Shown here: piece after piece, positions 45,354 to 54,539 of the stretch
Numbering within the stretch: the stretch's first letter is position 1
Layout of the letters: every line of letters starts with the position of its first letter
Assembly: GCF_009176705.1 (NCBI RefSeq)
Contig: NZ_AP021847.1
Coordinates: forward strand, 293,501 to 357,500
Source of the DNA: Pseudoalteromonas sp. A25
GTDB lineage: Bacteria; Pseudomonadota; Gammaproteobacteria; Enterobacterales; Alteromonadaceae
Length of the DNA stretch: 64,000 bases
Direction: 5' to 3'
Notes under the pieces: model-generated
Databases searched by the model: none
Seen by the model: the letters and a program-made list of their open reading frames with translations, nothing else
Told to the model about the DNA's origin: nothing
Program-made: the position numbers and the translations under genes

Positions 45354-46931
45354 TTATACATATTTTTTGACTTGGATATTTAACCGTTTTGCTAGGCGCA
45401 CTAAATTTGCTCTATCTAGCTGCAGTTGACGTGCTGCTGCAGACCAGTTTAAGTTGTTTTTTTCTAAGGCGGCAATTATTCTTACTCGCTGAAAGTCATC
45501 AACAGCTTGCTTTAAAGGTTTTTCCTCAAACAACGTTTTATCATCCGGCTTACTGGTAATTGTAGATAAAGTTGTACTTTGTAACTCACAATACTCGGGC
45601 TCTATCGTAATAATATCTGCTGGCCACTGCGCTTGTTTGGCTCGCAATGCGCTGCGGCTGATCACATGCTCAAGCTCTCTTATATTTCCTGGCCAGTCAT
45701 ACTCTAACAAAACCTGCTCGAGTTTATTGCTTAGGGTCAACTGCTTTAACGCTAGCTTTTTGCGAACTTTCTCAACAAAAAAACCCGCTAACAACAAAAT
45801 ATCATCACGGCGAGCATTTAAGGGCGGCACGAAAATTGGGTATACACTTAAGCGATGATAGAGATCTGCTCTAAAACGTCCTTGCACAATCTCATGCTCT
45901 AAATCGCGATTTGTTGCCGCGATAACTCTGACATTTACTAGCTCAGTTTGATCTGCTCCTACAGGTTGGATCTCCCCATTTTGTAGTACACGTAATAACT
46001 TACTCTGGATACTAAGAGGCAACTCACCAACTTCATCTAAAAAAATCGTCCCTCCATCAGCTAGCATAAACTTCCCTTCACGGTTTTTATCTGCCCCCGT
46101 AAACGCCCCCTTTCGATGACCAAAAAACTCGCTCTCCGCCAGACTTTCTGCAAGCGATGCGCAATTTACCTGAACAAAAGCCTGATCGGCTCGACGAGAA
46201 TGTTTGTGAATATTGCGCGCGACTAATTCTTTGCCTGTCCCCGTCTCACCTTGTATAAGCACACTAAAATCAGAACTTGCTACAAGGTGTATGTCATTAT
46301 TGAGTGATTGCATTGGTGCACTTTGCCCCACCATATCATGTGTGGCCTGACTTAATTCTGATACAAGTGCATAACCATGCTGTGCCTTACGCAAAAGTTG
46401 TTCATTGTATAAAACACACTTTAATTGCTCGGTAACAATATCGTTGACATGCTGCAAAAACGACTCGCTATACTTTGCAAAACTGCCTGGTGTCAGGCTA
46501 TCTAGCGTAATTACAGCCATTAATGCTTGCTCATTAAATAACGCCAAACCCATGCATGAATGCACATGTAAATCACCATCGTTGGCCAGCAATAAACCGT
46601 CATAGGGGTCTGGCAAATCACAATACTCATCAAAACGCATTGAGCCTGCAGAGCCACAAATTGCAGCTAAACGAGGGTGTGCACTCAGTTCAAAGCGCCG
46701 ACCTAAAGTATCTTTGGTTAATCCCTCTATTGCAACAGGCACAAGCGTACCGGTTTGATTGAGTAGCAAAGCAACTGCATCAGCATTTATGCACGCTTTG
46801 ATAGCTTGTATTACGGTGCTGTAAAACCCGTTTACAGTGTGAGACAAGTCAGAAGGTTGGGCTCGGGTTAGCGTGACACTTAACGTAAGTAATTGAGAGA
46901 GAGTTTGTGGCTTCAAGTCTAAATGACACAA
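45354..46931 (-). CDS. norR: Nitric oxide-sensing sigma-54 activator NorR
   Basis: 525 residues. The N-terminal GAF domain holds the family segments LGRRFELSAHPRLAAICG and LPDPYDGLLLA; in NorR it binds NO at a mononuclear iron. The AAA+ domain has the Walker A GETGTGKE, the sigma-54-contact loop GAFTGAD and the Walker B IFLDEVGEL. The C-terminal NWSAAARQLQLDRANLVRLAKR is a Fis-type helix-turn-helix. The start is a TTG at 46931; other starts nearby are possible. It is divergent from the NO detoxification genes at 47077-49701, with a NorR site and a sigma-54 promoter between. Confidence 0.93.
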   Translation of the reverse strand: MCHLDLKPQTLSQLLTLSVTLTRAQPSDLSHTVNGFYSTVIQAIKACINADAVALLLNQTGTLVPVAIEGLTKDTLGRRFELSAHPRLAAICGSAGSMRFDEYCDLPDPYDGLLLANDGDLHVHSCMGLALFNEQALMAVITLDSLTPGSFAKYSESFLQHVNDIVTEQLKCVLYNEQLLRKAQHGYALVSELSQATHDMVGQSAPMQSLNNDIHLVASSDFSVLIQGETGTGKELVARNIHKHSRRADQAFVQVNCASLAESLAESEFFGHRKGAFTGADKNREGKFMLADGGTIFLDEVGELPLSIQSKLLRVLQNGEIQPVGADQTELVNVRVIAATNRDLEHEIVQGRFRADLYHRLSVYPIFVPPLNARRDDILLLAGFFVEKVRKKLALKQLTLSNKLEQVLLEYDWPGNIRELEHVISRSALRAKQAQWPADIITIEPEYCELQSTTLSTITSKPDDKTLFEEKPLKQAVDDFQRVRIIAALEKNNLNWSAAARQLQLDRANLVRLAKRLNIQVKKYV

Positions 46932-46960
46932 CTGTTTAATTATGAATAGAACAAGATTAG

Positions 46961-46971
46961 GTCATTATGAC
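46961..46971. promoter_or_regulatory. NorR binding site
   Basis: GTCATTATGAC fits the NorR core GTCA-N3-TGAC exactly. A weaker half-match, GTCTAAATGAC, lies 44 bases away at 46917-46927. Both lie upstream of the sigma-54 promoter at 47023-47040, as expected of enhancer sites. Confidence 0.75.
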
Positions 46972-47022
46972 TCAATCTGCAACCAGCTTATTTTAAACCA
47001 TTGATTTTTATAAGCATTAAGA

Positions 47023-47040
47023 TTGGCATGAAGAGTGCTG
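47023..47040 (+). promoter_or_regulatory. Sigma-54 (-24/-12) promoter of the NO detoxification operon
   Basis: TTGGCATGAAGAGTGCTG has GG and GC exactly 10 bases apart (GG-N10-GC), the sigma-54 consensus TGGCAC-N5-TTGCW with one change. It points to the plus-strand operon beginning at 47077. Confidence 0.85.
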
Positions 47041-47076
47041 TACAGGAGTGATTATAACCTGTTGTTGAGGCTCACT

Positions 47077-47301
47077 ATGCAACCCCAAATTAGGCTTTTA
47101 AAAATCGCAAATATGGCTTTAGGATTTTTTGTTGTCAGTTTTACTGTCATGGTAATTGCCAGCTACCCTTTGGCTACGCACTTTAGTTTACCTTCTCAAA
47201 TTGCATTTCATATAGGCAGTATCATAACCGCAGGTTTGTTCAAACTTAGCTACGTTATTCGCTGCGTTTGCCAATATCAACTCGGTATAGAGGTAAAGTA
47301 A
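47077..47301 (+). CDS. Small membrane protein, first gene of the NorR-controlled operon
   Basis: 74 residues with two hydrophobic spans (FFVVSFTVMVIASYPL and the stretch IAFHIGSIITAGLFKLSYVI). I set the start at the ATG at 47077, preceded by TTGAGG at 6 bases; an earlier GTG at 47035 would lie inside the sigma-54 promoter. I recognise no family, though similar short proteins stand before NnrS in related organisms. Its stop TAA shares one base with the ATG of nnrS, which indicates tight coupling. A role in NO or heme stress is inferred from position. Confidence 0.8.
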   Translation: MQPQIRLLKIANMALGFFVVSFTVMVIASYPLATHFSLPSQIAFHIGSIITAGLFKLSYVIRCVCQYQLGIEVK

Positions 47302-48518
47302 TGCGCCCTATTGATCTTGTTGAACCTATTTCTAAACAATCGCTTTGGTACCACGTTAAACAATGGCCAATATTTATGCTCGCATTTAGGCCCATGTTTA
47401 TTGCCGCGGCTATTTGGGCAGTGATCAGCATCGCACTTTGGGTAGGCATTTTAACAGGTAAGCTTGGTTGGAATAGCTCAATCCCAGCAACTCTTTGGCA
47501 TGCGCACGAGATGATATTTGGTTTTGCAGGGGCCGTGGCTGTTGGCTTTTTACTCACTGCAGCACAAAACTGGACTAATGTCCAAAGCGTAAGCGGTTAT
47601 AAGCTTGCGTTATTGTCCTGTATTTGGATAACCACACGCTATGTATTCTTTGCATACCCTGGCAAGCTCGCTTTGGTGCTTAGCGGCCAAACTGTATTTT
47701 GGCTGATAGCAATCATTTATTTGAGTAGTATGCTGCTTCGAGCCAAGTCTAAAAGCAATTATATTTTTATTGCGATACTCTGCGCTCTGTGCACATTCAA
47801 CCTCTTGTTTTTCGTTACTTTAGTGAAAACTGATTTTGAGCTTGCGCGCAGCTTTACCCACGTTGCGGTTCTTTTGTTTATGTTGCTCATAGGCATTGTT
47901 GGTGGTCGCGTTATTCCCTTTTTTACCACTCGAGGCCTTGGGCTTGTTGGGCAAGTACGCACGCCCAATCTAGACCGCTTGCTACTTTGCACGAGCATAC
48001 TCGGCACGAGTGGTTTTGTATTGAGCCAGGTTTTTAAGCTGCCTCTCAACCCCGGTTATCTGCTCGCTCTAGCCGCATTTATACACTTAACGCGTAGTAT
48101 TTTTTGGTTCCAATTACGCATTTTCTCAGTTCCGCTGCTGTGGTCTCTTCATTTAGGTTATGCATTGAGCGCCTTGGGTTTAGCGCTTTTGGCCAGCAGC
48201 TTTTTCACAGCTCGCATCTACTTTAATGATGCATTGCACTTGATAACGCTTGGTGGCATCGGGCTTACCATTATGGCAATGATGGCCCGTGTATCTTTGG
48301 GCCATACAGGGAGGCCTTTAAGTGTACCGATAACAATCAATATCGCATTTATTGCCGTCACCTTAGCTGCGCTATGTCGAGCGTTTTTACCCGGTTTTAT
48401 CAGCCCTCATCTAGCTTGGCTTTATAGCGCAGCATTTTGGTGTGTAGGTTTTAGTTTATTTATATATCACTACTTTACCGTCTTAACGCAAAAGCGCGTT
48501 GACGGTCGTCGTGGTTAA
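47301..48518 (+). CDS. nnrS: NnrS family protein, heme-copper membrane protein of nitric oxide stress
   Basis: 405 residues, about twelve membrane spans. The start is the ATG at 47301, which overlaps the preceding TAA by one base with AGAGG upstream. Conserved NnrS segments are IPATLWHAHEMIFGFAGAVAV, FLLTAAQNWT, GGRVIPFFTTRG and ALHLITLGGIGLTIMAMMARVSLGHTGR; the histidines in WHAHEM and ALHLITLG are likely metal or heme ligands. In Vibrio, nnrS is induced by NorR and lessens nitrosative damage to iron. The gene overlaps the 5' region of the Hmp frame only through its upstream frame; real spacing is about 19 bases. Confidence 0.92.
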   Translation: MRPIDLVEPISKQSLWYHVKQWPIFMLAFRPMFIAAAIWAVISIALWVGILTGKLGWNSSIPATLWHAHEMIFGFAGAVAVGFLLTAAQNWTNVQSVSGYKLALLSCIWITTRYVFFAYPGKLALVLSGQTVFWLIAIIYLSSMLLRAKSKSNYIFIAILCALCTFNLLFFVTLVKTDFELARSFTHVAVLLFMLLIGIVGGRVIPFFTTRGLGLVGQVRTPNLDRLLLCTSILGTSGFVLSQVFKLPLNPGYLLALAAFIHLTRSIFWFQLRIFSVPLLWSLHLGYALSALGLALLASSFFTARIYFNDALHLITLGGIGLTIMAMMARVSLGHTGRPLSVPITINIAFIAVTLAALCRAFLPGFISPHLAWLYSAAFWCVGFSLFIYHYFTVLTQKRVDGRRG

Positions 48519-48537
48519 TTATTATTTTGGAGCTTTT

Positions 48538-49701
48538 ATGTTATCTGAGCGCACTATTTCTTTAGTAAAGAGCACTATTCCACTATTGAGTGGGGCTGGC
48601 ACAGCCGTGACAGAACATTTTTACGCACGTTTGTTTTCTCATAACCCTGAGCTTAAACACATTTTCAACATGACAAACCAGCAAACTGGCAAGCAACACT
48701 TTGCTTTGTTTAATGCTATTGCAGCTTATGCGACACACATTGATAATCCATCAGTACTGCAAGACGCCATTAGCCGTATTAATCACAAGCATATGAGCTT
48801 GAACATTCAAGCTCAGCACTATGATATTGTCGGTCATCATTTGATTGAAACACTCAAAGAGTTGGCACCTCAGGAGTTTACACCTGATATAGAGCAAGCA
48901 TGGCGCGAAGCCTATGCGCTACTTGCTGATATGTTTATCACTCAAGAAGAAGGACTCTACGTACATGCGCAGCAACAAGTTGGCGGCTGGCGAGGTAAAC
49001 GTGCATTTAAAATCACCGATATAGTGCAAGAATCTGCCAATGTTAAAAGCTTCTATCTAACACCTTGTGATGGCAATGCTATTGCAAGCTATCAGGCTGG
49101 TCAGTTTATAGCGCTAAGCATAAAACCTACACACTGTGACTACATGCAAATCCGTCAATATTCTTTATCGCAATCACCAAAAGCAGGCCATTACCGCATT
49201 AGTGTTAAGAAGCAGGGTTTAGTTTCAGAGCACCTACATCAGTTACACATCGGTGATTTAGTGGAGCTATACCCACCGGCCGGCGATTTTGTATTGCGAG
49301 ACAACCCCAAGGATAAAGTTTTTATTAGCGCCGGTGTTGGCATAACCCCAATGATGGCAATGTTAGAGCGGGCTCTTATCTGCCAAAACAGCCGCAAGCT
49401 ATTGTTCATACATGCATGTATTAATAAAAATGAACATAGTTTTAAAGACGCCATAGATATCAAATGCAAACAACATCTCAATCTTAGCCAAGAGGTTTGG
49501 TATGAACAGGAAAATACTACAAATAAACAAGGTCGTATTCAGCTTGACCAAAGTGACCTGTTGCTGCCACTTGAACAAGGCGAGTTTTATCTTTGCGGCC
49601 CAACTCCTTTTATGGCGAACATAAAACAGCAGCTAATTAATCTCGGCGTGGCACCAACACAAATCATTTATGAAGTGTTTGGCCCGCACGAAACTCTATA
49701 A
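48538..49701 (+). CDS. hmp: Flavohemoglobin, nitric oxide dioxygenase
   Basis: About 387 residues from the ATG at 48538, with TTGGAG upstream. Turns NO and O2 to nitrate using NAD(P)H. The globin domain (1-140) keeps the proximal histidine in INHKHMSL and the distal pocket FYARLFSHNPELKHIFN. The FAD-binding region shows QIRQYSLSQSP, and the NAD-binding region ISAGVGITPMMAML plus FYLCGPTPFM. The end FGPHE is usual. It is the last gene of the NorR-controlled operon behind the 74-residue protein and nnrS. Confidence 0.96.
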   Translation: MLSERTISLVKSTIPLLSGAGTAVTEHFYARLFSHNPELKHIFNMTNQQTGKQHFALFNAIAAYATHIDNPSVLQDAISRINHKHMSLNIQAQHYDIVGHHLIETLKELAPQEFTPDIEQAWREAYALLADMFITQEEGLYVHAQQQVGGWRGKRAFKITDIVQESANVKSFYLTPCDGNAIASYQAGQFIALSIKPTHCDYMQIRQYSLSQSPKAGHYRISVKKQGLVSEHLHQLHIGDLVELYPPAGDFVLRDNPKDKVFISAGVGITPMMAMLERALICQNSRKLLFIHACINKNEHSFKDAIDIKCKQHLNLSQEVWYEQENTTNKQGRIQLDQSDLLLPLEQGEFYLCGPTPFMANIKQQLINLGVAPTQIIYEVFGPHETL

Positions 49702-49708
49702 CTAAACT

Positions 49709-49746
49709 GCTTTCACTCGTAATAGCGAGCTGTTACGAGTGAAAGC
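49709..49746 (+). terminator. Hairpin after hmp
   Basis: GCTTTCACTCGTAA (49709-49722) and TTACGAGTGAAAGC (49733-49746) pair perfectly over 14 bp, right after the hmp stop. No U tract follows, so it may be a stabilising or rho-linked structure rather than a classical terminator. Confidence 0.6.
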
Positions 49747-49838
49747 ACCAAAAGTAAGGGGGGAAGTGTTTATTCAAAGCTGAGCTTTGAGCCTATAATT
49801 GAGCAAGTTTTAATTTCGCAAAAAGAAATTCACTTTGC

Positions 49839-51020
49839 TTACAGCCCTTGCAAGGCGTTTGAAAACTCAACGAATTCTTGCGCTGGTATTGGCTTTGAAT
49901 AAATGTAGCCCTGCACATAACAATTACCGAGCGCAGAAACCAAGTCTAACTGCGTTTGGGTCTCAATACCTTCAACAACCACATTAAATGATAAGCTCTG
50001 TGCCATTTTTATGGTCGCTTCTACTATTTTTAAAGCCGCACTACTGAGCGTAATCTTGCTTATAAAAGAGCGGTCTATTTTTAATTCGTTAAAAGGTAAC
50101 TCGTGCAATTGCATCATCGTTGAATGACCCGTACCAAAGTCATCAACAGATAGATTGAACTTTGCAGCCCTAAGTTTAGATACCGAGTACAGCGCCTCTT
50201 CTGACAATGTGATAGCTTTTGTTTCTGTTATCTCTATGGTTATTTGCCCCGAAGACACACCTAATTCTTGACATAGATTAATAGTGTTAGACGTAAAGGT
50301 GCGGTTAAGTGACATGGCAGATACATTAAAAGAAATAGCAACATGCCTATTTTTTTTGAGATAAGGACCCAGTTCAGTTAATGCTTTTTCTATCAGCAAC
50401 AAAGTAAACTGGTCAATTAACTCTAGTCTTATCAAATCATCGATAAACGACAAAGGGGATATTGGACCAAGGTCTGGATGATCTAACCTTGCCAAGCACT
50501 CTACACCAAAAATTGTTTGAGTTTTGGGCGCTATCTGAGGCTGATATACAGGATAAAACCACCCTTTTTCAAAAAACTCCGTTAGTTCTTGCTCTGTTAT
50601 TTCCAGCGCACCCAACTTTAGTTGTGTGTCGGCGTACTTTCTCTTGTCCGCTTGAAATGCAGCTACTTTTTCTTTAAAACGCTGAATTGAAAAAGGCTTA
50701 TTCAGTTGCCCCAACATTGTTAAGTGCATTACTTCACCTAGTTTCATTACCGACGCGACGACTCCCTCTTCTGCACCAGACAAAATGACAACACCCGCTT
50801 CAATACGAAGCCTATTTAACTCCATCAAAGTGTCTATGCCATCTTGATTTGGCATATGAATATCTAAAAAAAGTAGTGTGTTCTTATCTGCGTATTCAAT
50901 AATTTCGTCGCTCCATTGTGCAAATGACATACACTCAACGGAAATCAAACTCGAGAATTCTTTAATTAGTTCTCTATAATGTGGCTCATCATCAATAACG
51001 ATTATCCGTTTAAGCATCAT
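49839..51020 (-). CDS. Response regulator with EAL cyclic di-GMP phosphodiesterase output
   Basis: 393 residues. Receiver domain 1-122 with D53 (LLFLDIHMP) and the switch lysine in LNKPF. The EAL domain (about 150-390) has E174 in GVECLARL (ECL in place of EAL), N232 in FNVSA, the IEITET glutamates near 263-266, D293-D294 in VDDFGTG, K314 in LKIDRSF and the last conserved VVEGIET; all metal and catalytic residues are there, so it should break down cyclic di-GMP. It follows the kinase and stand-alone receiver genes on the same strand and is probably the output of their phosphorelay. Confidence 0.93.
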   Translation of the reverse strand: MMLKRIIVIDDEPHYRELIKEFSSLISVECMSFAQWSDEIIEYADKNTLLFLDIHMPNQDGIDTLMELNRLRIEAGVVILSGAEEGVVASVMKLGEVMHLTMLGQLNKPFSIQRFKEKVAAFQADKRKYADTQLKLGALEITEQELTEFFEKGWFYPVYQPQIAPKTQTIFGVECLARLDHPDLGPISPLSFIDDLIRLELIDQFTLLLIEKALTELGPYLKKNRHVAISFNVSAMSLNRTFTSNTINLCQELGVSSGQITIEITETKAITLSEEALYSVSKLRAAKFNLSVDDFGTGHSTMMQLHELPFNELKIDRSFISKITLSSAALKIVEATIKMAQSLSFNVVVEGIETQTQLDLVSALGNCYVQGYIYSKPIPAQEFVEFSNALQGL

Positions 51021-51135
51021 TTAAGCCTCTCTTAGAGTCAGTATTTTTTTTATTCACTTATGCCACTATAAAATATGGAAGAACTACAGATATACTGCAA
51101 GGGGACCATAGCTTTTATATTTAAATGACAAAAAG

Positions 51136-51465
51136 CTACTCCATCATTTGCATAAGCTTTCCTTTCAAGTCGCTTAATTTATAAGGCTTAGTAATGATTT
51201 GTGTGAACAAATCACATCTCGGTAGGTCCAGCTCTCCCGTTACTAATACTTTACAAATTTCACTATCTAACTTTGCCGCAACTTTATCTCCCGTTGTTTC
51301 AGTCAACCGGTAATCTAAAACAACAAGATCAGGCTGGGTATTTTGACAAGCTATTATCAATGATTGCGCATCATTAAATGTCGACACATTTACACCCTCA
51401 CCACTCATAAACTCATCAAAGAGCTCGCATAACGCAACCTCATCATCTAAATAATAAATAATCAC
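51136..51465 (-). CDS. Stand-alone receiver-domain protein
   Basis: 109 residues forming a single receiver domain without an output. Acidic pocket LDDE at the N-terminus, phospho-acceptor D51 in LVVLDYRL and switch K93 in ITKPYK. It starts 9 bases after the stop of the upstream PAS kinase gene, so it is co-translated with the kinase. The likely role is a phosphate-transfer or sink step toward the receiver-EAL protein encoded next. Confidence 0.92.
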   Translation of the reverse strand: MIIYYLDDEVALCELFDEFMSGEGVNVSTFNDAQSLIIACQNTQPDLVVLDYRLTETTGDKVAAKLDSEICKVLVTGELDLPRCDLFTQIITKPYKLSDLKGKLMQMME

Positions 51466-51474
51466 AACCGCTCC

Positions 51475-53283
51475 CTAAGGACATTTGGGAAATTTAAGAA
51501 CAAAGCACGTATTTGTACAGCTAGCATCATACTCAATCTTTGCGTTATGCTCAGAAAGTATGTTTTTTACGATTGACAAACCTAAACCCGTACCAACATC
51601 AACCGGTTTAGAAGTATAAAATGGCTCAAATATTTTATCTCTTTCACTTTTGTTAATGCCACAGCCAGCGTCTAGCACTCTACATAGAATAAACTCGTCT
51701 TGAACATACATACTTATTTCAATAAACCGTTGTTCCAAACGACTAATCGCGTCTATCGCATTATTAATAAGATTTAAAAAAACTTGTTCAATTTCAAACT
51801 CTAAACATTCAATGATACATTCTTCAAGTTTGTAAAAGCGTAAAACAACTTGCTCTCGCTTCAACCTCGGCATAGCCATAGCAACCGAGTTATTAATGAT
51901 TTGAGCCAAGTCGCAGTGTTTTTTGGTCGTGTCGTTCTCTTTTCTTGAAAAACGCTTCAAGTTTTTAACCATGTGCGTGATACGCTCACAAGACTCAAAA
52001 ATCACATCTAACTTGTTGCGACCTTTTTGTGATAGTTCCTCGGTGAGCAGAAGCAACTCCGTATTTCCAGAGATAATACCTAGCGGGTTATTAATTTCAT
52101 GCGCCATGCTTGCCGCAAGCTCACCAAGGGAAGCTAATTTTGATTGTTGTATACTGTTTTGTTTTTCAAGCTTATATTTATATTCAATCTTCTTTTTTTC
52201 GTCGATATCTTGAATAGTGCCAGACAACGACACCACTTTACCCTCATGAACATTTGCATGCCCAGTGGTGTGTACCCAACGCTCATTTCCTTTCGCGGTT
52301 AATGCTTTAACCTCTAAGTCATAAGGCTCGCCAAACTCTATCGCTCGTGCCACTGCGCGCTCTATAACTGGCTTATACTCTGAAGTAAAAAGTTCAAGTC
52401 CTTCAGGCAATATGGGTTTTTGCCCGGCTTTTTTTGAAAACTCTAATATTTTGAACGTTTCATCGGTCCAAGTTAATTCACCTGTTCGCACATCAAGCTC
52501 CCACCCGCCTATTTTTGCAATTGAACTAGTGGCGTTAAGTATTTTTAGTATTCTTGATATTTCAGATTCAAACTCAATACTTTGGGTAATATCCTGTCGG
52601 ATAGCTAAATAGCTTTTAATACAACCTTGATGATCGGTGATGGGTGTGATGATGGTTTGCACAAAGTAGTATTCACCACTTTTCTTTTTATTTTTTATAA
52701 GTCCTGACCAAACTTTATTTGACTTAATTGTTTTCCACATTTGAGTGAAAAACGCCCTATCATGGTGTCCAGAGTTCACTATAGCGTGTGTTTTACCCAG
52801 CAACTCTTCTTTGGTATAGCCACTTATCTTACAAAACTTATCGTTCACATTTATGATACGGCCCTTGCAATCAGTCTCTGCCATGATAGTTGAATGATTA
52901 AGTGCCTTTTCTATTTGGCTTAACCTGTTATTAAGAATGAGTTCTTCAGTAATGTTTTGTGCTGATGCCAAAATTGCATTTGAGTTTGTATCAAGTTGGG
53001 CACGCCAAACCAGTGTAAGGTAATGACCAGATTTGTGCTTATATCGGTTTTCAAAGTTCAAGACTTTAGTGCCACAGGCTAGATTAGTCAGCTCGTTTTG
53101 TGTCTTTTCTATGTCGTCAGCGTGGATAAACTCGAAAACTCGATGTCCTATCAATTCCTCATTCAAATAACCTAGCGCCTCACAGAACGATGCATTTACT
53201 TTTAAAAAATACCCATCAGTCGAGGCGATACAGAGCATATCGAGCGAAATTTCAAAAAATCTCTGATAGTCAAAGCTTTGCAA
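51475..53283 (-). CDS. Soluble PAS-PAS-PAS sensor histidine kinase
   Basis: 602 residues, no membrane spans, so a cytoplasmic sensor. Three PAS domains (about 5-120, 128-240, 250-362), the second with NSGHHDRAFFTQMW and the third with IGGWELDVRTGELTW; each ends in a PAC-like DITEELIL, DITQSIEF or DIDEKKKI. A coiled coil leads to HisKA with H395 in ASMAHEINNPLG; the ATPase domain shows NLINNAIDAI, DAGCGI and GTGLGLSIV. First gene of a kinase / receiver / receiver-EAL unit. A palindrome lies 27 bases upstream of the start. Confidence 0.94.
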   Translation of the reverse strand: MQSFDYQRFFEISLDMLCIASTDGYFLKVNASFCEALGYLNEELIGHRVFEFIHADDIEKTQNELTNLACGTKVLNFENRYKHKSGHYLTLVWRAQLDTNSNAILASAQNITEELILNNRLSQIEKALNHSTIMAETDCKGRIINVNDKFCKISGYTKEELLGKTHAIVNSGHHDRAFFTQMWKTIKSNKVWSGLIKNKKKSGEYYFVQTIITPITDHQGCIKSYLAIRQDITQSIEFESEISRILKILNATSSIAKIGGWELDVRTGELTWTDETFKILEFSKKAGQKPILPEGLELFTSEYKPVIERAVARAIEFGEPYDLEVKALTAKGNERWVHTTGHANVHEGKVVSLSGTIQDIDEKKKIEYKYKLEKQNSIQQSKLASLGELAASMAHEINNPLGIISGNTELLLLTEELSQKGRNKLDVIFESCERITHMVKNLKRFSRKENDTTKKHCDLAQIINNSVAMAMPRLKREQVVLRFYKLEECIIECLEFEIEQVFLNLINNAIDAISRLEQRFIEISMYVQDEFILCRVLDAGCGINKSERDKIFEPFYTSKPVDVGTGLGLSIVKNILSEHNAKIEYDASCTNTCFVLKFPKCP

Positions 53284-53309
53284 AGTTTATGTCTCTTAAA
53301 AGCGGGTAT

Positions 53310-53333
53310 TTAACTAAGTCTAGACTAAGTTAA
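53310..53333. promoter_or_regulatory. 24-bp near-perfect palindrome upstream of the PAS kinase gene
   Basis: TTAACTAAGTCT followed by AGACTAAGTTAA forms a palindrome with a single mismatched pair, 27 bases before the kinase start. Its symmetry suggests a dimeric regulator's site; the protein is not known. Confidence 0.5.
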
Positions 53334-53579
53334 AAGCGCAGCAAGCGAAGAAGCGCTACCTATCACGAACAGAGCAAAATGTTATGTCTGATCAAGTACG
53401 TTTTATAAGCATCTGGTAACTCCCCAGATGCATCGTGTTGCCATTATGACTGAAAAATAAACAAACCAATTCTTGCTCAACTACAGGCTTTCACGCTAAG
53501 TTTTTCTTGTCTGGGAGTTAATTTATTTTGAAGGCTCGCTCTTGAATAATGTCATACTCAGCGACCGCATAGCTGCGCT

Positions 53580-54494
53580 TTATGAACCCTTGTTTGCGAG
53601 CCAGTGCATCACATTAAGTAAAAAGCGTTCGTTTTGCTCCGCCCCAGGTGATACTAAGCCTGTCTTTTTACCGGTTGGCATATAGACTTGAGAGGTGAAC
53701 ATGCTAGCCTCGGCAAATACTGCTACTCGACCATTTCCTACATTTAACACCGCGCCCTGCGACCAGCCCTCGATTGGGAGCCGCGGTGTTTCGTCATTTA
53801 CTGCAAACGGTCTATCAGGTAACACCGCCATTATACCTGCTGGCACTTGCATTAGATTTACAGCAGCTTTGGGAACCTTAAAGGCATCTCCGCCTAAGCT
53901 TTTTACTTGAGTAACTCTGCCTGTTCGAGCTGTACTGTCTAATAATGGGTGATAATTTAACATATTATTACTTTTACTAAATGTCATCTGTTGAACATGC
54001 CCATTCGCAAATTCAAAGCCAAATGCTTTAGCAAGCTCATCTACAGCTTTTGGAAATGGTATGTGATCAGCTATGAGTAACAATGCCCCGCCTTGATTTA
54101 CCCATGTGCTCACCGCATCCACTTCTTCAGCCGTAAAAGCACTCAAAAAAGGTCCATCCCAGTTTCGACTATTACTTTCATGCAAGGCATTGGCGATAAC
54201 TAAAATTTCCCCTTTAGCGAGGCTTTTTTGACTAAATCGTTGTTTATTTGGTTTAACCTGATAACCATCGCTTTTTAACACTTGCGCAAAAGCTTTGTAA
54301 CGAGTATCGATAGTATGAAAGTTATGGTGTGCCTCATCAACTAAGACTACAGGGGCTTGCTGCTTCTCAAAACGCATAAAAGTATTTTTTGGTTTAAAGT
54401 CTGGATCAGGCTGTTGAGGAAAGTTATCACCGCCACAGCTTGTCAAACCAACTAGGAGCATAAAAAATAAAATAGTCGAATAAAATATTTGCAT
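53580..54494 (-). CDS. Lipoprotein with DUF4350/GATase-like fold
   Basis: 304 residues. The signal ends in a lipobox (VGLTSCGG), so it is a lipoprotein. The mature part resembles the DUF4350/ThuA-like group with a Rossmann-type fold: VVLVDEAHHNFHTIDTRYKA, GEILVIANALHESN and VSTWVNQGGALLLIADHIPF. Such proteins are often tied to membrane transport or carbohydrate modules, but no function has been shown for most. It stands 45 bases after the gene at 54540 on the same strand, so the two may be co-transcribed. Confidence 0.7.
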   Translation of the reverse strand: MQIFYSTILFFMLLVGLTSCGGDNFPQQPDPDFKPKNTFMRFEKQQAPVVLVDEAHHNFHTIDTRYKAFAQVLKSDGYQVKPNKQRFSQKSLAKGEILVIANALHESNSRNWDGPFLSAFTAEEVDAVSTWVNQGGALLLIADHIPFPKAVDELAKAFGFEFANGHVQQMTFSKSNNMLNYHPLLDSTARTGRVTQVKSLGGDAFKVPKAAVNLMQVPAGIMAVLPDRPFAVNDETPRLPIEGWSQGAVLNVGNGRVAVFAEASMFTSQVYMPTGKKTGLVSPGAEQNERFLLNVMHWLANKGS

Positions 54495-54539
54495 ACCAAT
54501 CCTTAGAGTTTATCCTTAAACAATGCCTCTGCACTCAGA

